The translations under genes were made by a program, and so were the position numbers. The notes beneath the pieces were generated by a model. That model was not told where the DNA came from. It saw only the letters and a list, made by a program, of their open reading frames with translations, and did not search any database. Of a stretch of 50,559 bases of DNA, positions 42,069 to 49,103 are shown in pieces; the first letter of the stretch is position 1; each line of letters begins with the position of its first letter. This DNA is from CAYONP01 sp964405335 (lineage in GTDB: Bacteria > Armatimonadota > UBA10988). The DNA is taken from the NCBI GenBank assembly GCA_964405335.1, contig CAYONP010000036.1, positions 1 through 50,559 on the forward strand, read 5' to 3'.

Positions 42069-42197
42069 TCAGGTCTCGGCCATCACGCCAAACAGGGCGA
42101 TGAAGACCAGGCAGATGTAAAAGAAGGTGTAGAAGATCAGGTATTGCCAGTCCGTCGCGGTGCGAGACGGTGGCCTAACGCTTTTTCGCTTTGCCAT
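42069..42197 (-). CDS. 42-residue single-helix membrane protein in the respiratory operon
   Basis: A short gene starts inside the end of the MvhD-like gene (ATG 42197, 23-base overlap, another frame) with GAGGAAG 5-8 bases upstream. The product begins with a basic stretch (MAKRKSVRPPSRTATDW) followed by one strong membrane helix (YLIFYTFFYICLVFIALFGV) and ends at MAET. Size and topology resemble small accessory subunits of oxidases and cytochrome b complexes. It is the last gene before mrp. The coding character (no stops, good ribosome-binding site, hydrophobic helix) makes it real in my view, but it needs homologues to be sure. Confidence 0.65.
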   Translation of the reverse strand: MAKRKSVRPPSRTATDWQYLIFYTFFYICLVFIALFGVMAET

Positions 42198-42642
42198 CGG
42201 TCTTCCTCACGTTCGGCGGCATCTGCGCCAGCCGGCGGCAGAACTCGCCCACCGCGCCGGTGAACTCGTCGGCCTCGGGAATGGCGTGCCAGAGCAACTG
42301 CACACGCTGCTGGTCCATGCGCTTGAACTTGTTCGGCGCGCGGTCGCCGCGGAACCGTTCGCGGGCCCACAGATTGCCCTCGCGGTAGTGGCAATCGCCG
42401 ACGCCGCAGCCGACCACGACCACCCCGTCCCAGCCCTCGTCGAGCGCCAGTTGCGCCAGGCTCGGCTTGATCATGCCGCTGCAGGGGAAGCGGATGACCT
42501 GCACGTTGGGCAGTTCGCGCAGCCGGTTGTCGGCGCCCATCAGCTCGTCGATCGGCACGCTCCGCTCGCAGACCAGCGCCAGCACCTGCGGCTCAAAGCC
42601 GGACGGGTCAGGCCCCACGCGCTGCTCCTCGGTCTGGGCCAT
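42175..42642 (-). CDS. MvhD-like Fe-S electron-transfer protein (hydrogenase delta-subunit family)
   Basis: MvhD proteins pass electrons between partner enzymes, classically hydrogenase and heterodisulfide reductase. The 155-residue product keeps PNVQVIRFPCSGMIKP (Cys 54) and VVVVGCGVGDCHYREGN (Cys 79, Cys 84) and Cys 25 (LVCERS). The second Cys of the usual CxxC at the start is replaced by Ser 28, so the cluster ligation may differ. ATG 42642 has GGGAG 9 bases upstream, one base after the stop of the cytochrome b-ferredoxin gene. No hydrogenase or HdrA gene is nearby, so the partner is probably the ferredoxin-fused cytochrome. Confidence 0.85.
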   Translation of the reverse strand: MAQTEEQRVGPDPSGFEPQVLALVCERSVPIDELMGADNRLRELPNVQVIRFPCSGMIKPSLAQLALDEGWDGVVVVGCGVGDCHYREGNLWARERFRGDRAPNKFKRMDQQRVQLLWHAIPEADEFTGAVGEFCRRLAQMPPNVRKTDGKAKKR

Positions 42643-42643
42643 G

Positions 42644-43867
42644 TCAGTCTCCCGCCGCTTCGGCCGCCGGCTCGTCGCGACGCGGGGCCTGGTCGCGAAC
42701 CAGTTGCTCAATCGGCGCATAGGGCATGCTGCTCATCTCGATGGCGTCGAAATCGCAGGAGCCGACGCAGACCCCGCACTCGCTGCAGCGCGGCGGGAAG
42801 ACCACCGCCAGCAGGTCGGGTTTGCGCTTCGCCTCGTTCCACACCGGCACCATCTGGATGGCCGCATAGGGGCAGTCGATGGCGCAGAGCTGGCAGCCGA
42901 TGCACTTGTCGCGGACCACATGGGCGATGTTCCGCCGCGTGTCGCGCAAGACGTACGGCACCACCAGCAGCCCACCGAAGAGGACCAGCGTGACCAGCCA
43001 GAAGAGCACCGCGCCGAACGTGCCGAGGCCGAGCAGCTTGAAGCCCGGCAGGTAGAGCCAAGAGCCGATGCGGTAGCTCTCGGGCGGCACCTGCACGTTG
43101 GCCACCGGACCGTAGCTGTGCGCGGGGAACAGGCCGCTGACCATCAGGATCAGCCCGACCACCGCCGCGCCAATGCCGACGGTGACCAGCAGGAACGGCC
43201 GGCGGATGCGCAGCAGGTGCATCCACAAGAACCAGAAGATGGCCATCGCCGCGACGAGGTGGAAGAACAGGAAGCGGACGATGGTGTAATCGCTGACCTG
43301 CGTGCCGGCAACCACCTGCCGCTCGAGCCAGCCGCCGAAGACCGGGACGACGGCGACCACCTGTCGGAGGTGCTCGAACAACCCCCACGACCGCTCGTCG
43401 CCGACCAGCAGGTAGCCCGAGATACCGGCGGTGTAGGTCAGCGACAGCAGCGCGACGCCGGTGAGCCAGGGCACGATGCGATACTCGCGGTGCCGGTCGG
43501 TGACGTAGACGCGGAAGATATGCAGCCAGACGGCGAGCAGCATGGCGTCGGCCGAGTAGCGGTGGCTGGAGCGGATGGCCGTGCCGAACGGCACCTCGGC
43601 GAAATACTCCATGCTCTCGTAGGCCTGGGCGATGGTGGGCTTGTAGTAGAAGAGCAGCCCGATGCCGCTGAAGACCAGCATCCAGAAAACGAAGGTCGGC
43701 AGCGCGCCATGGAAGTAGAACGGGTTCTGCTCATAGCTGACCAGCTCGTTGAGCCACCGCTCGGCCTTGACCTGGCCGACGGTCAGCCGGCGCAGGAATC
43801 GCCGGTAGGGATGCTTCGGTTCGAGCACGTCATCGCGCGGGACGCGGTCGATGGGCTGCAAGCTCAT
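42644..43867 (-). CDS. Cytochrome b fused to a 2[4Fe-4S] ferredoxin domain
   Basis: The 407-residue product has a four-helix cytochrome b domain with all four haem ligands: His 102 and 116 (SSHRYSADAMLLAVWLHIFR) and His 203 and 217 (FFHLVAAMAIFWFLWMHLL). Three more helices follow. A cytoplasmic-type ferredoxin has two full clusters: Cys 322, 325, 328, 332 (CIGCQLCAIDCPYAAI) and Cys 361, 364, 367, 371 (CSECGVCVGSCDFDAI). It can therefore bind two b haems and two Fe-S clusters and link a quinone pool to a low-potential carrier. ATG 43867 overlaps the stop of the 78-residue gene by four bases. Genes upstream encode the Rieske complex. Confidence 0.9.
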   Translation of the reverse strand: MSLQPIDRVPRDDVLEPKHPYRRFLRRLTVGQVKAERWLNELVSYEQNPFYFHGALPTFVFWMLVFSGIGLLFYYKPTIAQAYESMEYFAEVPFGTAIRSSHRYSADAMLLAVWLHIFRVYVTDRHREYRIVPWLTGVALLSLTYTAGISGYLLVGDERSWGLFEHLRQVVAVVPVFGGWLERQVVAGTQVSDYTIVRFLFFHLVAAMAIFWFLWMHLLRIRRPFLLVTVGIGAAVVGLILMVSGLFPAHSYGPVANVQVPPESYRIGSWLYLPGFKLLGLGTFGAVLFWLVTLVLFGGLLVVPYVLRDTRRNIAHVVRDKCIGCQLCAIDCPYAAIQMVPVWNEAKRKPDLLAVVFPPRCSECGVCVGSCDFDAIEMSSMPYAPIEQLVRDQAPRRDEPAAEAAGD

Positions 43868-44100
43868 GTCGCCGTCCTCCGATAGGCGGTGATGATCACG
43901 GCCACCGCCAGGTGGACCGCGCCGAAGGTGAAGATGACCGCCCGCTCGGCCCACGCCGCCGCCGGCAGCACGACGCCGAAGATCGACGGCTCGCCCGGTT
44001 TGCCGTTGAGGAACTCGGCCAGCACGCAGAGCGCACCGAGCCCGAGCCCGGCGACCATGGCCAGCACGGCGAGGCGCGACTTGTCGACGTTGCTACGCAC
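43864..44100 (-). CDS. Small membrane protein, 78 residues, respiratory operon
   Basis: The product has two predicted helices (about 10-29 and 52-72) joined by a short loop NGKPGEPSIFG. GTG 44100 has AAGGAGG upstream at good distance and overlaps the end of the 85-residue gene. The stop overlaps the next start (ATGA). It has no recognised domain; position and size suggest an accessory subunit of the cytochrome b complex. Confidence 0.75.
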   Translation of the reverse strand: MRSNVDKSRLAVLAMVAGLGLGALCVLAEFLNGKPGEPSIFGVVLPAAAWAERAVIFTFGAVHLAVAVIITAYRRTAT

Positions 44101-44350
44101 CCGAACCGCCTCCTTCCAGCAGGCGCTCGAACAGCCCGACCTGCCGGACCACGTGCCCGCGCCGGCGCTCGATGGCATACATCCGCAGGGTCAGCACGAA
44201 GACCGACCCGGCGAGCAGCGCCAGCCAGCCGAGCGTGGCCACGACGAACCCCGTGTCGAGCTCCTCGCGCCAGGTGCGCCCGGCCTCGAACAGCCGACTG
44301 AGCGAGTAGATCGCCGCCGCCCAGAGCGCCAGCAGCAGCAGGCGTTTCAT
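44093..44350 (-). CDS. Small membrane protein, 85 residues, respiratory operon
   Basis: The product has an N-terminal helix (MKRLLLLALWAAAIYSLSRL) and a second helix (about 35-56), then a basic tail RMYAIERRRGHVVRQ. ATG 44350 overlaps the cytochrome b stop by four bases. It lies inside the operon between the two cytochrome b genes, so a structural role in that complex is likely. No family is recognised. Confidence 0.75.
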   Translation of the reverse strand: MKRLLLLALWAAAIYSLSRLFEAGRTWREELDTGFVVATLGWLALLAGSVFVLTLRMYAIERRRGHVVRQVGLFERLLEGGGSGA

Positions 44351-45945
44351 CGCTTCTTCTCGTCGGGCGCGAGGCCCTTGATCCGCTTGCCCCGGTCGGT
44401 CCGCGACGGGTAGACCTCCGACTCGATCCCCTCGCGCGGCGTCATGCCCGTGGCCGCCAAGCCGCTGATGGCCAGGATGAAGGTCATCAGGGTCCACCAG
44501 CCGCGCACCGAGCGATGCTCGGAGAGCAGCTTCTCGCGCTGCTCGTCGCCGGGGCTGGCGGGCACCATCCAGACCTTGATGATCGGCCGCGCCAGGGCGT
44601 TTCTGATGTCGTCGACAATCGCATCCTCATCGTCACCCGAGTACTGGTTGTTGTTCTCGTCGCGCACCCGGACGTTCTCTTCGCTGACGATGCGATCCAT
44701 GAACGCCGGGTAGTAGGCACCCGCGTGGGCCGGCTGCCGGAACCGCGTCCAGCCGGCGTAGATGCCGAAGGTGACCAGCCAGGCCAGCAGCGTCATCACG
44801 CAGTAGCGGAAGACCTTGCGTCGCGAGTAGCCGACGGCGCGGTACTCGAAGCAGGCGCCGACGAAGATGAACAACTGGAAGGAGGCCCAGATCTTCGGCG
44901 GGTCGGTGGTGATCTGCGCCCAGTTGGCGATGATCATGAAGCTCAGCGCCAACCACCAGATCAACGCCCCCACGCCGACCGCCATGAACAGCGGGCGTTT
45001 GGTCGTCGGCACGCCCTTGGCCCGGTCGAGCGCCGGCATGGCCAGCGCCACAGCGGGAATGACCAGCGTGCCGATCACCGCCCACAGCGGCTTCATCTCC
45101 TTCATCATCTGGTAGAGGCCGAGGAAGTACCAGTCCGACAGGATGGGCAGCGGCGTCTCGCCGCGGTTGGCCCGGCTGCCCAGCTCGACCGGGATGAGGA
45201 TGGTGGTGACCACGAGCATCAGCACGCAGATGCCGATGCCCAGCCAACTGAGGTTGATCCGCCGCAGGCCGGTACGCAGGAAGTAGGCCTCGACGGCGAT
45301 CAGCGAGAACATCGAGAGCATGAAGTGCCCGGCATAGAAGCGGGTCATCGTTGCCTCGCCGATGGCCATTCCGCCGAGCATGAACTGCGCCTGGGTCATG
45401 CCGAAATGGGTCTCTTTGACCAGCGGGATCTGGTCCAGGTAGGTGGGGAAGGTGGCAAACACCTTCGAGGCCCAGAAGGCGCGCTGGTTCCAGATCAGCA
45501 GGTAGCCGGTCAGGCCGCTGAACATCATGATCAGCAGGACGATGATCGAGATCGCCCAGGCGAGCTCCTTCTCCTTATACTCGCCGGTGAAGTAGAGCCG
45601 ATAGACCCGCATCGTGGCGGCGATGATGACCGCATCGGCGCCGTACTTGTGGCACCCGCGGATGAGCCAGCCGAGGGGAATCTCGTGGGTCAGGTGGATG
45701 ATGCTGTCATACGCCCGCGAGGTGTTCGGGATGTACCAGATGATCAGCACCAGCCCCGTGACGATGGTGATCATCCAGAACAGGTAGACCATCGGCCCGA
45801 GGGCGTACCACGGGTTGGTCGCCGCCTTGTCGGCCATGGTCTCGTCGAACAGGTCGCACGCCGCGAGCTTCTTCTTCAGCGTCCGGATCTGCTCGTCGAA
45901 CCAGGGCCAGAAGCGGCTGTCGGGGCCGGGGATGATGCTCGGCAT
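44347..45945 (-). CDS. Cytochrome b of a Rieske complex, lacking both haem bH histidines
   Basis: The 532-residue product has the cytochrome b/b6 layout of eight or more helices plus an extended C-terminal part (about 400-532) with another helix. In helix B, His 99 is kept but the position 14 later, normally His, is Arg 113 (ATMRVYRLYFTG). In helix D, His 207 is kept and the partner is Tyr 221 (AVEAYFLRTG). These are the ligands of haem bH, so only the bL haem should bind. The Qo motif PEWY reads SDWY (270-273). ATG 45945 has GAGG 5 bases upstream. It follows the Rieske gene by 10 bases. Confidence 0.92.
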   Translation of the reverse strand: MPSIIPGPDSRFWPWFDEQIRTLKKKLAACDLFDETMADKAATNPWYALGPMVYLFWMITIVTGLVLIIWYIPNTSRAYDSIIHLTHEIPLGWLIRGCHKYGADAVIIAATMRVYRLYFTGEYKEKELAWAISIIVLLIMMFSGLTGYLLIWNQRAFWASKVFATFPTYLDQIPLVKETHFGMTQAQFMLGGMAIGEATMTRFYAGHFMLSMFSLIAVEAYFLRTGLRRINLSWLGIGICVLMLVVTTILIPVELGSRANRGETPLPILSDWYFLGLYQMMKEMKPLWAVIGTLVIPAVALAMPALDRAKGVPTTKRPLFMAVGVGALIWWLALSFMIIANWAQITTDPPKIWASFQLFIFVGACFEYRAVGYSRRKVFRYCVMTLLAWLVTFGIYAGWTRFRQPAHAGAYYPAFMDRIVSEENVRVRDENNNQYSGDDEDAIVDDIRNALARPIIKVWMVPASPGDEQREKLLSEHRSVRGWWTLMTFILAISGLAATGMTPREGIESEVYPSRTDRGKRIKGLAPDEKKR

Positions 45946-45955
45946 GGTCACCTCG

Positions 45956-46576
45956 CTACGCCAGTCCGCCCGGAGGCGCGGTCACCACCACCTCGTTGCC
46001 CTGGATCTCGAACTCGAACTTGTACGGCGGCCGCGGCGCCGGGCCGCTGATCACCTTCCCGTCGGCCGACAGGTCGTAGATGCTCAAGTGGCAGGGGCAG
46101 GCGAAGACCGGTCCATCGGGCCGGAACCCGCCGTAGTTGCGCTGCACCACCGCCGGGTCGTGCTCGATGTTGAAGATGCAGCCGAGGTGCGGGCAGATGC
46201 GGCTCCAGACGTCGACATACTGCGTCTCGGCCGGGCCGACATCCTGGGGCAGCTTGACCGCGAAGCCTGGGATTTCGACCGTCTGCAGGCCCTTGGGCGT
46301 GTACTCGACGTTGACCTGCCGGAAGATGAAGCTCTTCGCCTGGTAGTCGTCGACCAGCTCCTCGAGCAGCGCCACCACCTGGTTCGGCACGTCGGCCTCG
46401 TCGGGCGGGGCGATGAAGTGGAACGGCTTCACCGGCGGGCGCAGGAAGCGCAGGATCATCGACACCGAGGCCAGACCGGCCAGCGCCGAGGCGACCAGCG
46501 CGCCGATCAGGATGTTCAGCAGGTCGCGCCGCGGAAGGTCGAGCCGGTTGTCGCCGGGCTGCGGGTTCTCGGCCAT
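45956..46576 (-). CDS. Rieske [2Fe-2S] iron-sulfur protein
   Basis: The 206-residue subunit takes one electron from quinol at the Qo site and passes it to a c-type haem. It has a twin-Arg-free N-terminal anchor helix (about 21-45) with RRDLLNILIG, and a Rieske fold with CPHLGC (128-133) and CPCHLS (160-165). All four cluster ligands (Cys 128, His 130, Cys 160, His 163) and the two disulfide Cys (133, 162) are present. ATG 46576 overlaps the cytochrome c stop codon by one base. Confidence 0.95.
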   Translation of the reverse strand: MAENPQPGDNRLDLPRRDLLNILIGALVASALAGLASVSMILRFLRPPVKPFHFIAPPDEADVPNQVVALLEELVDDYQAKSFIFRQVNVEYTPKGLQTVEIPGFAVKLPQDVGPAETQYVDVWSRICPHLGCIFNIEHDPAVVQRNYGGFRPDGPVFACPCHLSIYDLSADGKVISGPAPRPPYKFEFEIQGNEVVVTAPPGGLA

Positions 46577-47334
46577 CAGGACGCCCCCTCGCCGTCGGCC
46601 TTCTCTTCGGCCGGGTGCAGTTGCCAGGCACGAATGAAGGTCACCAACTGCCAGATCTGCTCGTCGTCGAGCACGCCGTGCCACGGCGGCATCGCCGACC
46701 AGTGCACCCCGCCGCGAATGTTGTCGAAGATCTCCTGGTCGGTCCGGTGGATGCCCCAGCTGTTGAAGTCGGTCAAGTTGCGCGGCAGCGGCTGCATCGT
46801 CGGCGCGAGAAAGCCGTTCGAGTAACCATGGTTGCCGTGGCACACGTTGCAGTGCGTGCCGAACAGCGTGCGGTTGATCTCGCGCAGCTCCTCGGCCGTG
46901 GTCGAGAGCATCCGCGCGACGGCCAGCGTGTCGTAGATCTGCTGCAGGCTCAGCGCGTCGGCGGCGCTGCCGAACGCCCGGTGCTCGCCCGCGGCGCTGT
47001 GGCCGTCATGGAGCATCTGCGCCAATAGCAGCGGCACCGCATCGCGGAACCACTCGGGCCGCGAGAAGTCGACCGTCGCGTTGCCCGTCACCGGCCGGCC
47101 GTCGGCGCCGTGGCAGCTCGCACAGTGCTTGGCATAGAGCGCCTCGCCGCGCTGGGCCGAGGGATACTCGGTCGGGATCCAGCGATCCTCGATGTGGAAG
47201 CTGACCGTCCGACCGCCATGCTCGACCGCCTGCGCCCGCTCGGCCGGCTGCACCGCCACGCGACCGCAGCCGCCGAGCAGCAGGATTGCGCCACCGGCCA
47301 GCCAGCCGACCCGCCGCCGTAAGTGCTTGCTCAT
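46576..47334 (-). CDS. Dihaem cytochrome c lipoprotein
   Basis: The 252-residue product has a lipoprotein signal with the lipobox LGGC (Cys 23). Two c-type haem sites follow: CASCH (71-75) and CNVCH (162-166). Each is followed by Met-containing stretches that can give axial ligands (for example AMPPW near the end). It lies just before the Rieske gene and after two small membrane genes. It probably takes the place of cytochrome c1 and passes electrons to the oxidase. ATG 47334 overlaps the previous stop. Confidence 0.93.
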   Translation of the reverse strand: MSKHLRRRVGWLAGGAILLLGGCGRVAVQPAERAQAVEHGGRTVSFHIEDRWIPTEYPSAQRGEALYAKHCASCHGADGRPVTGNATVDFSRPEWFRDAVPLLLAQMLHDGHSAAGEHRAFGSAADALSLQQIYDTLAVARMLSTTAEELREINRTLFGTHCNVCHGNHGYSNGFLAPTMQPLPRNLTDFNSWGIHRTDQEIFDNIRGGVHWSAMPPWHGVLDDEQIWQLVTFIRAWQLHPAEEKADGEGAS

Positions 47335-47510
47335 CAGTAGTTGTGCCACGGCTTCCAGGCCACCAACGCCCAGAGGACGACCAGGACGAAGCAGACGGCG
47401 AGGAAAACCGGGATGCCGCCGTGGCCGACCTCGATCTGCTCGCCGATCGAGTCGGCGACGCTCATCTCGTCTTCCGGCACATCCTGGTCGACCGGTTCGT
47501 TCTCGGCCAC
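47334..47510 (-). CDS. Small membrane protein, 58 residues (acidic N-terminus)
   Basis: The product has an acidic N-terminal 20 residues (AENEPVDQDVPEDEMSV) and one membrane helix (GIPVFLAVCFVLVVLWALVAW) ending in KPWHNY. The start is GTG 47510 with GAGGAG 7 bases upstream; an in-frame ATG at 47534 lies in the end of the preceding gene and is less likely. Its pattern resembles the small one-helix subunits of cbb3 oxidases (CcoQ or CcoH like), but identity is uncertain. Confidence 0.7.
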   Translation of the reverse strand: MAENEPVDQDVPEDEMSVADSIGEQIEVGHGGIPVFLAVCFVLVVLWALVAWKPWHNY

Positions 47511-47520
47511 TGTCCGCTCC

Positions 47521-47697
47521 TCAGTCGTCCGCATCGAGCACGGTCTGCTTGACCGCCTCTAGATCGTGCATCTCGCTCCGTCGCCAGCCGCCGACCATCA
47601 CCGCCAGCGCCGCGACGACGAAGATCGCGCTGATCACGTAGACCGCGATGTAGCCGGTCTGCCACCCGGCCCGGGCCAGGATGCAGTCGCAATACAT
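47521..47697 (-). CDS. Small membrane protein, 58 residues, N-terminal CxC
   Basis: The product starts with MYCDCILARAGW and has one helix (TGYIAVYVISAIFVVAALAV), then a charged tail. ATG 47697 follows the stop of the ccoO gene by 5 bases with GGAGGAG about 9 bases upstream. It sits right after ccoO, the usual place of ccoQ. The Cys pair at the N-terminus is unusual and might bind metal. No family is recognised. Confidence 0.7.
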   Translation of the reverse strand: MYCDCILARAGWQTGYIAVYVISAIFVVAALAVMVGGWRRSEMHDLEAVKQTVLDADD

Positions 47698-47702
47698 CGT
47701 GC

Positions 47703-49094
47703 CTACTCCTCCTCCGCCTCGGCCGCCGCCAGGTCGGCCTCGGCCCGGCTCCGGATCGCCTCGAGATCGAGTGGGAACAGCCCGCGCTGCGCCCGAGCCG
47801 GGTCGGACAGGTAATACTCGGGCGGCAGATCGTACGGCACCGGCTCCATCGGCGAGGCCGCCGCGACGTACTTGAGGTAGGTCACCAGGTACCAGATCTG
47901 GTCCCACTCCTGGTGCGGCTTGGCCTGCCGCAGCGAGAGCTTCCAGACCGGCATCTGCGTGCCGGGAATGCCCTCCGCCACGCGGTAGAACCACATCGCG
48001 TCGCTGTACTGCTTGAACTGCGGCAGCCAGAAGTTGGCCGGCTTCTTCTCCATGTACCGCCCGGCCGGGCCGTTGCCCTGGCCGTTGAGCCCGTGGCAGT
48101 GCGCGCATTTGCCCAGGAAGATGCCCCGGCCCATGGCGATGAAGCGCGCCTCGAACGGCGGGATCTTGCCCTCTTCCTTCGCCTTCGCCGCCAGGTCCTG
48201 GTACTCGCTCGGCACCCAGTACTCGGCGAAACGCTCGCCCATCGCCTGCCAGGCGGTCGGGTCGTCGGCGCCGTCGGGCAAGGGCTCGCCGGTCGACAGG
48301 GCGTAGGCCTCATCTCGCGCCAGCCCGGCCGTCGGTCCGGCCGGGATGCGCTGGCCCGGCTCATACATCCGGTGCGGCCCAAGGCTCTGGATGTAAGCCG
48401 CCAGCGCGTCGAGGCGGGTGATGCCCCGGCCGTCGGGCTTGACCAGGTCGTAGTCCAAGTAGCCGATCGCCCGCAGCTCGTAGATCGCCTCTTCGGCGGT
48501 CAGCTTGCGGTCGGTCTGCGCCTCGGCGACACCGACCTCATCGGCCAGCTCGGGTGCCGAGCCGCGCATCGCCCGCCACAGCCGCTCCGGCGCCAGGGCC
48601 AGCAGCGCCTCGGGATCGCCCACCTCGCCGGCGAACTCGAGCGGCTGCTCGTCGAGGTGGCGGAAGCTCGGCATGATACTGCCCGCGTACTTGTCGCGCG
48701 GGTTGTAATGGTGCTCGCGGTGCCAGCGGCTGGGGTACTTGCCGCCCTCGCGCGACAGGTCGGGCCCGGTCCGCGCCGAGCCGAGCAGATGCGGCTCGTC
48801 GAACTGGTACTCCTGCGGGCTGACCGCCGGCCCCATGCCGCGATCCTGGTACCGCGCCTGCTGGCTGTGGCAGTAGAAGCAGCCCTCGGCGATGTAGATC
48901 TGCCGCCCCGCCCACTGTAGGTCGGTATACTGCTTCCGCTCGCGGTAGTCGCCGTCGGCGGTCAGCTTGGGGTTGATCGACGGGCTGGCCAGCTTGTACG
49001 TCGTCGCCGGGTAGATCACGACCAGGTAGATGATGCAGAACAGCATGAGCAGCATCACCGCGGCCGGAATCCGGTAATCGACCCTGGCGGACAT
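47703..49094 (-). CDS. ccoO: cbb3-type oxidase cytochrome c subunit with two haem-c sites (CcoO-P like)
   Basis: The 463-residue product starts with an anchor helix (about 10-32) followed by a CcoO-like domain with CFYCH (72-76) and the axial Met in SIMPSF (Met 141). A second domain carries CAHCH (330-334) and GTQMPVWK. CcoO normally has one haem c and CcoP two more; here one protein seems to combine the CcoO domain with one CcoP-type haem domain, and no ccoP gene follows. ATG 49094 has AGGAGG 5 bases upstream. It lies 9 bases after ccoN. Confidence 0.92.
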   Translation of the reverse strand: MSARVDYRIPAAVMLLMLFCIIYLVVIYPATTYKLASPSINPKLTADGDYRERKQYTDLQWAGRQIYIAEGCFYCHSQQARYQDRGMGPAVSPQEYQFDEPHLLGSARTGPDLSREGGKYPSRWHREHHYNPRDKYAGSIMPSFRHLDEQPLEFAGEVGDPEALLALAPERLWRAMRGSAPELADEVGVAEAQTDRKLTAEEAIYELRAIGYLDYDLVKPDGRGITRLDALAAYIQSLGPHRMYEPGQRIPAGPTAGLARDEAYALSTGEPLPDGADDPTAWQAMGERFAEYWVPSEYQDLAAKAKEEGKIPPFEARFIAMGRGIFLGKCAHCHGLNGQGNGPAGRYMEKKPANFWLPQFKQYSDAMWFYRVAEGIPGTQMPVWKLSLRQAKPHQEWDQIWYLVTYLKYVAAASPMEPVPYDLPPEYYLSDPARAQRGLFPLDLEAIRSRAEADLAAAEAEEE

Positions 49095-49103
49095 CAACGC
49101 CTC

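Noticed and set aside
42644..45945. The two cytochrome b genes as a split or duplicated single gene
   Set aside because: Both have complete four-helix haem domains with different ligands and lengths, so they are separate subunits rather than pieces of one protein.
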